The notes under the pieces: model-generated | What the model saw: the letters and a program-made list of their open reading frames with translations, nothing else | What the model was told of the DNA's origin: nothing | The model's database searches: none | Source of the DNA: Lachnospiraceae bacterium | GTDB taxonomy: Bacteria; Bacillota; Clostridia; Lachnospirales; Lachnospiraceae | DNA: 64,000 nucleotides | Direction: 5' to 3' | Assembly: GCA_022510745.1 (NCBI GenBank) | Contig: JAFLSY010000006.1 | Span: 62,001-126,000 of the forward strand | In this document: piece after piece, positions 41,310-50,318 of the stretch | Numbering within the stretch: the stretch's first letter is position 1 | Layout: every line of letters starts with the position of its first letter | Translations under genes and position numbers: made by a program

Positions 41310-41347
41310 ACCGCCCGCAGAGAGAAATCTTTGCGGGCGGTTTTTGT
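41310..41347 (+). terminator. Rho-independent terminator
   Basis: ACCGCCCGCA 41310-41319 pairs perfectly with TGCGGGCGGT 41332-41341, then TTTTG. Confidence 0.9.
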
Positions 41348-41415
41348 GCGAAAGCATATGGCGGGCAGAAATATTTGCATTTTCATTTGCATTATGCATT
41401 TGCACAAATTGGTAG

Positions 41416-41463
41416 TTGACAAAGGTGTCTATAGGTGATAGACTTTGTCTATAGATTATAGAC
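41416..41463 (+). promoter_or_regulatory. Promoter with two tandem BlaI-type operators
   Basis: TTGACA at 41416-41421 and TAGACT at 41439-41444, spacer 17. Two identical dyads GTCTAT-N5-ATAGAC lie at 41427-41443 and 41447-41463, centres 20 bp apart. They cover the spacer, -10 and start, exactly where a BlaI dimer would block RNA polymerase. Best candidate for autorepression of the downstream pair. Confidence 0.85.
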
Positions 41464-41516
41464 AATCGATTTTATGTTTCAGGAAAGATTGAAGATCATG
41501 ATTTCAGGGAGGATAT

Positions 41517-41873
41517 ATGGAAGAATATACTTTGGGTATTGTAGAAGGTAAATTTGCGGATATTGTCTGGGAGAATGCTCCTCTTTCCACTGCGGCATTA
41601 GTAAAACTGTGCGAAGAGAGTCTGGACTGGAAAAGGACGACTACTTATACCGTATTAAAAAAATTGAGCGAAAGAGGGATATTTGAAAATCAGAACGGTA
41701 CCGTAGTAGTACTTGTTTCCAGAGAGGATTTTTTTGCCAGACAGAGTGAACAGTATGTACAACGTTCCTTCGGCGGTTCCCTGCCGGGATTTCTGGCGGC
41801 ATTTACTTCCCGTAAAAAGCTGACAGAGAAAGAGGTGGCGGAACTGCAGCGGATTATTGATGAGAGTCGTTAG
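41517..41873 (+). CDS. BlaI/MecI/CopY-family repressor
   Basis: A 118-residue winged-helix repressor. The pattern PLSTAALVKLCEESLDWKRTTTYTVLKKLSERGIFENQNG corresponds to the BlaI recognition wing, and the C-terminal part (FLAAFTSRKKLTEKEVAELQRIIDE) to the dimerisation helices. It is released when the partner protease cleaves it. The neighbour just downstream is that M56 protease. AGGGAGGA precedes ATG. Confidence 0.9.
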   Translation: MEEYTLGIVEGKFADIVWENAPLSTAALVKLCEESLDWKRTTTYTVLKKLSERGIFENQNGTVVVLVSREDFFARQSEQYVQRSFGGSLPGFLAAFTSRKKLTEKEVAELQRIIDESR

Positions 41874-41881
41874 GAGGGCCT

Positions 41882-44185
41882 ATGGAGCAGATTTTTATTA
41901 AAGTGATCAACTTAAGCTATCAGGCAGCCTTTGTGATTGGTATACTGTTAGCGGTGAGACTGATATTCGGTCTGGTGCGTGTGCCGAAAAAATTCTGCTG
42001 TTTGCTGTGGTATATTCCTTTTTTCAGACTGCTATGCCCAATCTCCATTGAGAGTATATGGAGTCTTCTGCCGAAACAGGAGCCTTTAGTGAGTGCGGAT
42101 ATCGGGTATATGGCACAGCCAATGGTGCACACGGGACTTCCTGCAGCGGATGTGATCATCAGCCAGACCCTGCCTGCGGCGACACCGACCTATAGTGTAA
42201 ATCCTATGCAGATAGTTCTGGCAGTCACATCAGCTATCTGGCTGGTCGGTGTTTGTATACTCCTTAGTTATAATCTGGGTTCATGGGTTTGGCTGAAGAG
42301 AAAGCTGCGCGTCAGTATATGGCTGAAGGAAAATGTCTATTTGGCGGACTATGCGGAGGTGCCCTTTATTCTGGGGATTTTGAAACCACGCATCTATCTG
42401 CCCTCAGATATTACGGACAAGGCAGCGGCACAAGTGTTACCCCATGAGCAAATGCATATCCGAAGATGTGACCCTTTGTGTAAATGTCTGGCCTTTTTGG
42501 CTTTGGCACTACACTGGTTCAATCCACTTGTATGGTGTGCATATGTGCTTTTGGGCCGGGATATGGAAATGGCCTGTGACGAAGCAGTGTTAAACAGCGA
42601 AAAGGAAGGCGTATCAAAAGACTATGCGGACATTCTCCTGCGCTATGCCTCCGGGAGACGGCCGGGCGGCGTGCCTCTGGCTTTTTCTGAAGGGAATCCA
42701 AAGAGGCGCATACAAAATATCCTGCGTTACAAAAAGCCTCTGGTCGGCGTATCCGTAGCAGTGGGGATCTTATTGATTGCACTGGCGGCAGGATTGCTTC
42801 TTAATCCCGTTATGGAGCCTGTTGCAGTGGAAGGGCAAGCGCCAGATACAATGGCCGGATTGCCGGAAGAGAGCGGTATTGGTGAACCCGGGGAGCCGTC
42901 AGCGGTCATGCCACAAACCTCGGATGTGAAGGATATGCGGACGGAAATAAGCGGCAATGTGTACAATCTGGAAAAAACGGAATGGTGTGTACTTGCGGTT
43001 TCGGCGGAACGTGCATTTTTCTTCCTAAATACCGACGAGGAAATCTGGCTGGAGGGTCCCTATAGCGTGGAGGAAGATATTTTTATCCTAACGGACGAAG
43101 CTGATAATCAGTACCGTTTCCGGATAGAAAAGGACGGACTGGTCTTTTTACAGGAAGGTTCTGCTGTGTTCCCGACAATGGAATCCGAAGGACAGAGCGT
43201 GAGCATAGAGGATGGCGATCGTCTGCGCCTTACCGGGACGCTGGATACCAGAGCGATGCATGTTCCGGCACCCCAGCTCAGTGCGGATATGCCCGTGGGT
43301 GAGGAATATGTGTTGATAGACTATGCAGATAGCAGATTGGTCATTTTCCACGGTTATTTCGGGCTGTTCGTATATGACAAGGCGGAACGGCTCATTGTCG
43401 GTGCGGTAGATATACAGAAAATATTCTATGACTCTGAACAAGGATATGCTCCGTATCAGGTATCCGTCGCAGCGGATGGCAGCGCGGTTTACCTTGAGAG
43501 TGAGCAGCTAATGCCCCTTGCCAATTCCCTCTTGTATGTCTATGATGTGGGAGCCCGGAGCCTGACTTTGGAGAGCACCGATTTCCGCAAGGAGCCCTTG
43601 TTTGATGATATTGTGTTCCGGCGGACGGGCGATTCTATAAATGGGGATCTCGGTTGGCGTTCTTACAGAGGTGTGTCACTTAGAATAGATGCCGGAGCTG
43701 TCATATATGGATATCTTCAGTCCACAGATGAAACTGTAGGCAGACTGGAGTATGTGGAAGGGGATGAGGTCTATCCATTGTTTGCACAGTACTTTGGCGA
43801 ATCTTCCGGCGGTGCGGTGATAGATGCAAATGCGGATTTCTCTGCTTATGCGATAACGATACGGGAAATAACCGCGGACGGAGCGGTACTTGAGATTTTC
43901 AACAACACAGAGGACAGTGAAATAACTTTTGGAGCAGATTTTACATTGTATCGGTGGGATGAAAATGGGGAATTCGTGGAATTGTCGCCTGCCGAAAGCG
44001 GCTGGGCTTATAATATGGTGGAATATATATTAAAGGGAGGCTGCTCTTTAGAACGGACAGTATATTGGGAGGCTAAATACGGCAGTCTGCCGGAAGGAGA
44101 GTATTATTTGATGATAGAAATTGAAATCCGGGGAGAGGATGGCATAACGGAAAGTCCTTTAGGCGTAGGATTTGCAATTTATTAA
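41882..44185 (+). CDS. BlaR1-like M56 membrane metalloprotease with novel sensor region
   Basis: A 767-residue membrane protein. N-terminal part has four membrane helices and the zinc motif HEQMH (188-192) in the context PHEQMHIRRCDPLCKCLAFLALALHWFNPLVWCAY, with the downstream Glu in DMEMACDEAVL. After a helix at about 287-308 an outer region of about 450 residues follows. It is not a penicillin-binding domain; its C-terminal 110 residues (NNTEDSEITFGADFTLY...YWEAKYGSLPEGEYYL) look like a Big_11-type Ig domain. So the signal sensed is not simply beta-lactam. Operon with the BlaI-like repressor. Confidence 0.87.
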   Translation: MEQIFIKVINLSYQAAFVIGILLAVRLIFGLVRVPKKFCCLLWYIPFFRLLCPISIESIWSLLPKQEPLVSADIGYMAQPMVHTGLPAADVIISQTLPAATPTYSVNPMQIVLAVTSAIWLVGVCILLSYNLGSWVWLKRKLRVSIWLKENVYLADYAEVPFILGILKPRIYLPSDITDKAAAQVLPHEQMHIRRCDPLCKCLAFLALALHWFNPLVWCAYVLLGRDMEMACDEAVLNSEKEGVSKDYADILLRYASGRRPGGVPLAFSEGNPKRRIQNILRYKKPLVGVSVAVGILLIALAAGLLLNPVMEPVAVEGQAPDTMAGLPEESGIGEPGEPSAVMPQTSDVKDMRTEISGNVYNLEKTEWCVLAVSAERAFFFLNTDEEIWLEGPYSVEEDIFILTDEADNQYRFRIEKDGLVFLQEGSAVFPTMESEGQSVSIEDGDRLRLTGTLDTRAMHVPAPQLSADMPVGEEYVLIDYADSRLVIFHGYFGLFVYDKAERLIVGAVDIQKIFYDSEQGYAPYQVSVAADGSAVYLESEQLMPLANSLLYVYDVGARSLTLESTDFRKEPLFDDIVFRRTGDSINGDLGWRSYRGVSLRIDAGAVIYGYLQSTDETVGRLEYVEGDEVYPLFAQYFGESSGGAVIDANADFSAYAITIREITADGAVLEIFNNTEDSEITFGADFTLYRWDENGEFVELSPAESGWAYNMVEYILKGGCSLERTVYWEAKYGSLPEGEYYLMIEIEIRGEDGITESPLGVGFAIY

Positions 44186-44199
44186 AATGTAAAATGCAC

Positions 44200-44228
44200 T
44201 TGACATTATGAGTAAAGCATACTATACT
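44200..44228 (+). promoter_or_regulatory. Sigma-A promoter of the regulator-ABC exporter operon
   Basis: TTGACA 44200-44205 and TATACT 44223-44228, spacer 17. Confidence 0.85.
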
Positions 44229-44254
44229 CCAATTAGAGTAAAGTGTGCTTTACT
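44211..44254. promoter_or_regulatory. Inverted repeat overlapping the promoter
   Basis: AGTAAAGCA 44211-44219 and TGCTTTACT 44246-44254, followed by TTTT. The left arm lies between -35 and -10, so it is a good operator candidate for the small XRE repressor encoded next; as RNA it could not form fully because half lies before the transcription start. Confidence 0.6.
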
Positions 44255-44303
44255 TTTTGCTTTCATAAGAGAAACCTATTTTAGGCGGATAGGGGGGGTG
44301 AGT

Positions 44304-44513
44304 TTGCAGACAAAAATACTGAAGCTGCGCAAGGAAAGAAAGGTGACGCAGAGCGAACTGGCGGATGCCGTCAATGTAAGCCGTCAGACCATTATTTCCT
44401 TGGAGAACGGCAAATATAATGCATCCCTGATACTGGCGCACAAACTTGCCCAGTATTTTGGGGTGAACATCGAGGAGTTGTTTATCTTTGACGAGGAGGA
44501 CGAGAATTTATGA
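44304..44513 (+). CDS. Small XRE-family (YozG-like) regulator
   Basis: A 69-residue Cro/C1-type repressor: LRKERKVTQSELADAVNVSRQTIISLENGKYNASLILAHKLAQYFGVNIEELF. Start is TTG at 44304 behind a G-rich Shine-Dalgarno sequence; a GTG at 44298 is possible. Overlaps the next gene by four bases. Small repressors of this type often control an adjacent membrane protein and ABC exporter in Firmicutes, as here. Confidence 0.88.
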   Translation: MQTKILKLRKERKVTQSELADAVNVSRQTIISLENGKYNASLILAHKLAQYFGVNIEELFIFDEEDENL

Positions 44514-44989
44514 AAGGATTATTTTGTTCGGAATGTAAAGCCCGGAATAATGAAGAATTCCGACAGGTGTTACGAAAGCGTGCAAGAATTATGTGGGTGC
44601 TTTTCGGTATCGGAATCTGTACGGCGGCAGCAGGCTTTGCGGCCGGATATTTCTGGGTAGACATCCTGCCCCATCAGATAGGCATGGTGGCCGGAATGGG
44701 AACGGGATTGGTTGTGGGAAGTATCATTGCTCTGTTACGCATAAACGGCCACTTGCGTGATGAAGAGAAGATCAAGAAGGAGCGCTTAAGGGAAACGGAC
44801 GAGCGGGAACTGGAAATCAGTTCTAAAGCCCTGAAAGCAACTGCCAAACTGCTGCTGGCGGCGTTATATATTGTTATGATCGTAAGCAGTATGTTCTATG
44901 AGCCCTGTGTGATGGTCTGCAGCTTGCTTATTGTTATTTTTTTCATCGGCTATATGGCGTTCAGACGCTATTATGAAAATGTATTATAA
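44510..44989 (+). CDS. Membrane protein of unknown function in the ABC exporter operon
   Basis: A 159-residue protein with four hydrophobic segments in two pairs and a charged middle loop (RDEEKIKKERLRETDERELEISSKALK). The DERE-x-I-x-x-KAL pattern is common in DUF2178-like or similar small membrane proteins next to YozG-type regulators, but I do not name the family. N-terminal CSEC could bind a metal. Translationally coupled to the regulator; the ABC genes follow 10 bases later. Confidence 0.7.
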   Translation: MKGLFCSECKARNNEEFRQVLRKRARIMWVLFGIGICTAAAGFAAGYFWVDILPHQIGMVAGMGTGLVVGSIIALLRINGHLRDEEKIKKERLRETDERELEISSKALKATAKLLLAALYIVMIVSSMFYEPCVMVCSLLIVIFFIGYMAFRRYYENVL

Positions 44990-44999
44990 GGAGAAGGAT

Positions 45000-45776
45000 A
45001 TGGAAGAGATTTTAAGGGTGGAAGGTTTGAAAAAGACCTTTAAGCTTTCCTCCAAACAGCAGAAGATTGAAAAGACAAATGAGAAAATGAAAACCGCAGT
45101 CAACGATTTGAGCTTTACAGCCTATAGGGGCGAAGTGTTTGGATTGTTGGGCCCCAACGGTGCGGGGAAGACCACGACGCTCCGAATGCTGGCCACCTTA
45201 ATTAAGCCTGACGAGGGGGATGCGGTACTGGACGGATCCAGCATTTTAAAAGAGCCGGAACAGGTACGCGGTAAGATCGGATTCTTAACCAGTGAATTGA
45301 AATTGGAGGAGTTTTTTACCCCCAATTATCTGTTTGACTTTTTTGCGGATCTGCACGGTGTGGATGCGACGGACAAAAAGATCCGCAGGGAGGAGCTTTT
45401 TGCACGTTTTGGTATTGATAAATTTGCGGAGGTGAAAGTGGCAAATCTGTCCACCGGCATGAAGCAGAAGGCTTCTTTAGTCATTTCCATGGTGCACAAT
45501 CCGGATATCATTATTTTCGACGAGCCCACCAACGGTCTGGACGTACTCACGGCCAAGGTGGTAACGGACTTTTTGGTGGATTTAAAAAAGCAGGGAAAAA
45601 CCGTTATCGTGTCCACCCATATCTTCAGTCTGGTAGAGAAAATCTGTGACAGAGTGGGCATTATCATAGACGGACGGATGGCGGTCTGCGATACTTTGGA
45701 GGCTGTTTGCGCAGGAAAGAGCCTGGAGGACAGATTTTTTGAAATATATGAAGAAAGGGTGGGTAGTATCGTATGA
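45000..45776 (+). CDS. natA: ABC transporter ATP-binding protein (NatA-like)
   Basis: A 258-residue ABC ATPase: Walker A LLGPNGAGKTTTLRM, signature NLSTGMKQKASLV (LSTGM), Walker B IIIFDEPTNGLD, and H-loop VIVSTHIF. The closest match by eye is NatA of the Na+ extruding NatAB type, based on the permease that follows. GGAG precedes ATG at 45000, which overlaps no coding need upstream. It overlaps the permease gene by four bases. Confidence 0.88.
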   Translation: MEEILRVEGLKKTFKLSSKQQKIEKTNEKMKTAVNDLSFTAYRGEVFGLLGPNGAGKTTTLRMLATLIKPDEGDAVLDGSSILKEPEQVRGKIGFLTSELKLEEFFTPNYLFDFFADLHGVDATDKKIRREELFARFGIDKFAEVKVANLSTGMKQKASLVISMVHNPDIIIFDEPTNGLDVLTAKVVTDFLVDLKKQGKTVIVSTHIFSLVEKICDRVGIIIDGRMAVCDTLEAVCAGKSLEDRFFEIYEERVGSIV

Positions 45777-46954
45777 AAAAGGATATGCTGACAATTATAA
45801 GAAAAGAATTCGCCCGGTTCTTTAAGGATAAAAGAATGGTGTTTACCACGGTTTTGATGCCCGGACTTTTAATTTATCTGATATATACCTTCATGGGGAA
45901 GGGTATGGCGCAGGAGTTCATGACGGATGATGCTTATGTGGCAAAAGCTTATGTGCAGAATTTACCGGAAGAGTTTTCTCCTATGCTGGAAAGCCTTTCT
46001 GCAGAATGGACAGAGATAGAGGCGGGTGAGACCGAAGAAATCAAGATGCTGCTGCAGGAGAAGAAAGCAGACGTGATGGTCGTATTTCCCAAGGATTTTG
46101 TGGCGAAAGTGGAGGCTTATGATGTGGCGCAGGGTAGTGCGGCGCCCAATGTGGAAATCTATTATAATTCCACGGAATCCGAGTCAGTCAAGATCAGTAA
46201 CCTGGTGATGGATATTCTGGATAGTTACGAGGCATCCATGGCAAATAAGTTCGATATCAATGCAGGGGAAGCAAGCTACGATATGGCTTCGGAAAAAGAT
46301 GTGACGGGACAGCTTTATGCCATGCTCCTGCCCATGCTGCTCATGACCTTTATGTACAGCGGCTGTATTGCCGTAGCGCCTGAGTCCATTGCGGGTGAAA
46401 AGGAGAGGGGTACTATTGCCACACTCTTGGTAACGCCCATGAAGAGAAGTTCATTGGCAATGGGAAAAATCGTGAGCTTGAGCTGTATTGCGCTGCTTTC
46501 GGGAATCTCCAGCTTTGCGGGGACCATGCTTTCCCTGCCTACCCTGATGGGAGGAGAGGAGAGCGGGGTGAACGCCGGCGTGTATGTGCTTTCCGACTAC
46601 CTGCTGCTTTTGGGAATTATCTTAAGCACTGTTTTGGTGATGGTATCGGCCATTTCCGTCGTTTCGGCTTTTGCAAAGAGTATCAAGGAAGCGGGGACCG
46701 CGGTATCTCCGCTGATGATCATTGTGATGTTAGTCAGCCTTACGCCTATGTTCGGCGGTAATGAAGCAAAGAGTCTGAGTATGTTTTTCATTCCTATTTA
46801 CAACAGCGTACAGTGCATGCACGGCATCTTCGCCTTCACATACGAGCCCATGCAGGTGCTCATCACCATACCGGTCAATCTAATCTGTGCAGGGCTTTTG
46901 GCTTGGGGACTGACAAGGCTCTTTGGCAGTGAAAAGGTGATGTTCTCCAGATAG
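45773..46954 (+). CDS. natB: ABC transporter permease (NatB/ABC2 type)
   Basis: A 393-residue ABC2-type permease: one N-terminal helix, a large outer domain (about 45-175) and five to six C-terminal helices with the stretch VAPESIAGEKERGTIATLLVTPMKRSS typical of NatB. With the ATPase it forms an exporter, for sodium or another cation or for a toxic peptide or drug; the substrate is inference. Ends 6 bases before the metG leader promoter. Confidence 0.87.
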   Translation: MKKDMLTIIRKEFARFFKDKRMVFTTVLMPGLLIYLIYTFMGKGMAQEFMTDDAYVAKAYVQNLPEEFSPMLESLSAEWTEIEAGETEEIKMLLQEKKADVMVVFPKDFVAKVEAYDVAQGSAAPNVEIYYNSTESESVKISNLVMDILDSYEASMANKFDINAGEASYDMASEKDVTGQLYAMLLPMLLMTFMYSGCIAVAPESIAGEKERGTIATLLVTPMKRSSLAMGKIVSLSCIALLSGISSFAGTMLSLPTLMGGEESGVNAGVYVLSDYLLLLGIILSTVLVMVSAISVVSAFAKSIKEAGTAVSPLMIIVMLVSLTPMFGGNEAKSLSMFFIPIYNSVQCMHGIFAFTYEPMQVLITIPVNLICAGLLAWGLTRLFGSEKVMFSR

Positions 46955-46960
46955 GCGGCG

Positions 46961-46989
46961 TTGACAAGCATGGAAAATTATGCTACGCT
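46961..46989 (+). promoter_or_regulatory. Promoter of the metG T-box leader
   Basis: TTGACA 46961-46966 and TACGCT 46984-46989, spacer 17. Confidence 0.7.
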
Positions 46990-46995
46990 TAACAA

Positions 46996-47322
46996 AACAG
47001 AAAACGCGGTGACGAAGAAAGTACCCATGCGGGAGTTTTACAGAGAATCTTCCGTTATGCCGCACTGAAAAGTGCGGCTGCTGAGAGGAAGAGAACGAGG
47101 GTAGGGGGAAGATGGCTTCCGAGCAGTGCACTGAGCCGTGGCAGGGGATGCATTACCATATCCCGGACGGTAAGGCTGCAACAGGTCCGCCTGTTATAGC
47201 GGGAGGGTGTGGATCGCACTCCATGAGGCATTTCCCCGCAAGGGGGATGTAAAGAGAAGTGGTAACACGGGTTTTGGCTCGTCTTCTTGCGCGGCAGCGC
47301 CGGAAGATGAGCTTTTTTATTT
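46996..47322 (+). ncRNA. T-box leader of metG
   Basis: The conserved T-box sequence is at 47257-47270 (AGTGGTAACACGGG); TGGT pairs with the ACCA end of a tRNA having A73, as tRNA-Met has. Stem I begins near GACGAAGAAAGTA (about 47011), with a GAGA-type bulge further on. The terminator is GCTCGTCTTC (47277-47286) with GAAGATGAGC (47302-47311) and TTTTTT. Uncharged tRNA-Met would bind and let transcription continue into metG. I did not fix the specifier; an ATG in the gggaagATGgcttcc region is a candidate. Confidence 0.88.
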
Positions 47323-47342
47323 TCAAGGAAAGGAATATGAAT

Positions 47343-49307
47343 ATGAGCAAAGAAAAGTATTACATTACAACGGCCATTGCCTATACTTCGGGAAAACCCC
47401 ATGTAGGCAACAATTACGAAATTGTCCTGGCGGACAGTATCGCAAGATATAAAAGGGCACAGGGTTATGAAGTGTTCTTTCAGACAGGTACGGACGAGCA
47501 CGGACAGAAAATTGAATTGAAGGCAGAAGAATCTGGAACCACACCTAAGGAATTTGTGGACAAGGTAGCCGGTGTCATTCAGGGACTTTGCGATATGTTA
47601 AATATCTCCTACGATAAGTTTATCCGGACTACGGACGACTACCATGAGAAGCAGGTGCAAAAGATCTTTAAGAGACTCTATGAACAGGGAGATATTTATA
47701 AGGGCGCATATGAGGGCCTCTACTGTACGCCCTGTGAGTCCTTCTGGACGGAATCCCAGTTGGTGGACGGCAAGTGTCCCGACTGCGGCAGAGAGGTAAA
47801 GCCCGCCAAAGAAGAAGCGTACTTCTTTAAAATGAGCAAGTATGCGGACCGTCTGATAGAGCATATCAATACTCATCCTGAGTTTATTCAGCCGGTATCC
47901 CGCAAGAATGAGATGATGAATAACTTCCTGCTGCCGGGACTGCAGGATTTATGCGTATCTAGAACCTCTTTTAAGTGGGGTATCCCGGTGGATTTTGATG
48001 ACAAGCATGTCGTTTATGTGTGGCTGGACGCGCTGACCAACTATATTACCGGTGTGGGCTATGACGCGGAGGGCGGCAGCACGGAGCAGTATCAGAAGCT
48101 CTGGCCGGCAGACCTGCATCTGATCGGAAAGGATATTATCCGTTTCCATACGATTTACTGGCCCATCTTCTTAATGGCGCTGGGAGAGCCCCTGCCCAAG
48201 CAGGTATTCGGCCATCCCTGGCTGATGATGAACGGCGGCAAGATGAGTAAGTCCAAAGGAAATGTTATTTATGTGGACGATTTGGTAGATTTCTTCGGTG
48301 TGGACGCCGTGCGGTACTATGTATTGCATGAGATGCCCTATGATAATGACGGTAATGTCACATGGGAACTGGTGGCTGAGAGAACCAATTCGGATTTGGC
48401 AAATACTTTGGGAAATCTGGTAAACCGTACCATCTCCATGAGCAACAAATATTTTGGCGGTGTGGTAGCGGACAAAGGCGCGGTGGACGAGGCGCTGGAT
48501 GCTGATTTGAAAAAGACTGTCTGCGGCGCATATGCAAAAGTAGAGGAAAAAATGGAAACTCTGCGTGTGGCCGATGCCCTGACGGAAATTTTTGCCATCT
48601 TTAAACGCTGCAACAAGTATATCGATGAGACGGAGCCGTGGATTTTAGCAAAAGAGGAAGCAAAGACGGACAGACTTTCCACCGTGCTCTACAATCTGGT
48701 GGAAGGCATTGTGATCGGTGCTTCCCTGTTACAGCCCTATATGCCCGAAACGGCAGAGCGCATTGCGGCGCAGTTAAATACTTCTTTAAGATCTTTTAAA
48801 GAACTGGAGCAGTTCGGACTCTATCCTAACGGAAACAAGGTGACGGAGCAGCCGGAAATCCTCTTTGCGAGACTGGATATGAAGGATGTGGAAAAGAGGG
48901 AAGAAGAGCTGGCGGCGGCCATGATGGCGGAAGCAGAGCCTGAAGAATCCGAGGAGGCGGTTATTGATATGGAAGCCAAGCCGGAAATAAGCTATGACGA
49001 TTTTGCAAAGCTGCAGTTCCAGGTGGGGGAGATCATTGCCTGCGAGGCGGTACCTAAGTCCAAGAAACTGCTGTGCTCCAAAGTAAAAATAGGCAGTCAG
49101 GTAAAGCAGATCGTATCAGGCATCAAAGCCCACTATTCGCCCGAAGAAATGGTAGGAAAGAAAGTAATGGTTCTTGTAAACTTAAAACCGGCTACTTTGG
49201 CAGGCGTGGTTTCAGAAGGTATGCTGCTCTGTGCGGAGGATGCGGAAGGAAATCTGGCGCTGCTGACACCTGAAAAAGATATGCCTGCAGGCGCGGAGAT
49301 CAGCTAA
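47343..49307 (+). CDS. metG: Methionyl-tRNA synthetase
   Basis: A 654-residue class I synthetase that charges tRNA-Met. HIGH-like motif AYTSGKPHVGNNYE, zinc knuckle CTPC...CPDC, KMSKS motif GGKMSKSKGN, anticodon-binding helical domain and a C-terminal EMAPII/Trbp111-type tRNA-binding domain (last 105 residues). ATG at 47343 is chosen from homologue starts (MSKEKYY); ATG at 47337 is also possible. The open frame to 47259 runs through the T-box terminator and is not coding. Confidence 0.96.
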   Translation: MSKEKYYITTAIAYTSGKPHVGNNYEIVLADSIARYKRAQGYEVFFQTGTDEHGQKIELKAEESGTTPKEFVDKVAGVIQGLCDMLNISYDKFIRTTDDYHEKQVQKIFKRLYEQGDIYKGAYEGLYCTPCESFWTESQLVDGKCPDCGREVKPAKEEAYFFKMSKYADRLIEHINTHPEFIQPVSRKNEMMNNFLLPGLQDLCVSRTSFKWGIPVDFDDKHVVYVWLDALTNYITGVGYDAEGGSTEQYQKLWPADLHLIGKDIIRFHTIYWPIFLMALGEPLPKQVFGHPWLMMNGGKMSKSKGNVIYVDDLVDFFGVDAVRYYVLHEMPYDNDGNVTWELVAERTNSDLANTLGNLVNRTISMSNKYFGGVVADKGAVDEALDADLKKTVCGAYAKVEEKMETLRVADALTEIFAIFKRCNKYIDETEPWILAKEEAKTDRLSTVLYNLVEGIVIGASLLQPYMPETAERIAAQLNTSLRSFKELEQFGLYPNGNKVTEQPEILFARLDMKDVEKREEELAAAMMAEAEPEESEEAVIDMEAKPEISYDDFAKLQFQVGEIIACEAVPKSKKLLCSKVKIGSQVKQIVSGIKAHYSPEEMVGKKVMVLVNLKPATLAGVVSEGMLLCAEDAEGNLALLTPEKDMPAGAEIS

Positions 49308-49319
49308 CGGAGGGTACGT

Positions 49320-50255
49320 ATGAAGAGAGAAGAGTTTTATTTCGATTCCAGGGATAACAGTTCCAAAATACATGCGGTCAGATGGACACCCGCGGGGGGG
49401 AATGTGGTGGGTGTTGTGCAGATCGTGCATGGTATGGCCGAATATGCAGACCGCTATGAGGAATTGGCAAAATTTTTGACCGGACGTGGATTTGTAGTGA
49501 CGGGAGAAGATCATCTGGGGCACGGAAAAAGTGTCGGAGAAAATGGGGTACAGGGATATTTCTGCGAGCAGGATCCGGCCACGGTGGTGGTAAGGGATGT
49601 GCACCGGCTGAAGAAAATGACTCAGGAGCTGTATCCCGGCGTGCCTTATTTTATCCTGGGGCACAGTATGGGGTCCTTTATTCTCAGAAATTATATCTGC
49701 CGCTATGGAACGGGTATAAGCGGCGCGCTGATACTGGGAACGGGCATGCAGCCGGGCGCCGTGCTGGCGTTTGCCCGGGCGCTTACTGCGATAGTGGGAG
49801 TTTTTAAAGGACAGAAGCAGCCCAGCCGTTTTATAAATCAATGCGCATTCGGCAGCTATAATAAGCGAATATCTGGTCCCGAGACTCCTTTTGACTGGCT
49901 GAGCAGGGATGCGGAAAGAGTGCAGGCCTATATTGTGGATGAGGACTGCGGTTTTGTATTTACCGTCAACGGCTTTAAAACGCTGTTTACCTTAATTTCC
50001 CGAATGCAAAATAAGAAAAATCTGGAAAATGTTCCCTCCAAGCTGCCCGTATTCATGGCTTCCGGTGAGGAAGATCCGGTGGGTGATTACGGACGCGGCG
50101 TGCAAAAAGCCTATGACTCCTTAAAGAATGTCGGAGTGGAGGATATTACATTTAAATTGTATCCTGAGGACAGGCATGAACTGATCAATGAACCGGACCG
50201 GGAAACGATCATGGAAGATATCGCCGAGTGGCTTACAAAACACCTTGATATTTAA
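49320..50255 (+). CDS. Alpha/beta hydrolase, monoacylglycerol lipase-like
   Basis: A 311-residue Hydrolase_4 (serine aminopeptidase S33) family protein. Oxyanion region HGMAEYADRY, DHLGHGKS, nucleophile elbow GHSMGS, catalytic Asp near ASGEEDPVGD and His in EDRHELINE. No signal peptide. Such lysophospholipase or monoglyceride lipase-like proteins are cytoplasmic. GGAGGG precedes ATG 12 bases after metG; probably cotranscribed under the T-box. Confidence 0.88.
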   Translation: MKREEFYFDSRDNSSKIHAVRWTPAGGNVVGVVQIVHGMAEYADRYEELAKFLTGRGFVVTGEDHLGHGKSVGENGVQGYFCEQDPATVVVRDVHRLKKMTQELYPGVPYFILGHSMGSFILRNYICRYGTGISGALILGTGMQPGAVLAFARALTAIVGVFKGQKQPSRFINQCAFGSYNKRISGPETPFDWLSRDAERVQAYIVDEDCGFVFTVNGFKTLFTLISRMQNKKNLENVPSKLPVFMASGEEDPVGDYGRGVQKAYDSLKNVGVEDITFKLYPEDRHELINEPDRETIMEDIAEWLTKHLDI

Positions 50256-50318
50256 GATTAGATTTGATATATTTGTGTAGTAAGATGGTACTGAAAAGCG
50301 TGGGAGTTCATAAGAAAG

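Noticed and set aside
41517-44185. Beta-lactam resistance operon
   Set aside because: The sensor has no penicillin-binding domain and no beta-lactamase or PBP2a gene is present.
46880-47501. ORFs within the T-box leader region
   Set aside because: The sequence is explained by T-box structure and terminator; the frames have no ribosome binding sites.
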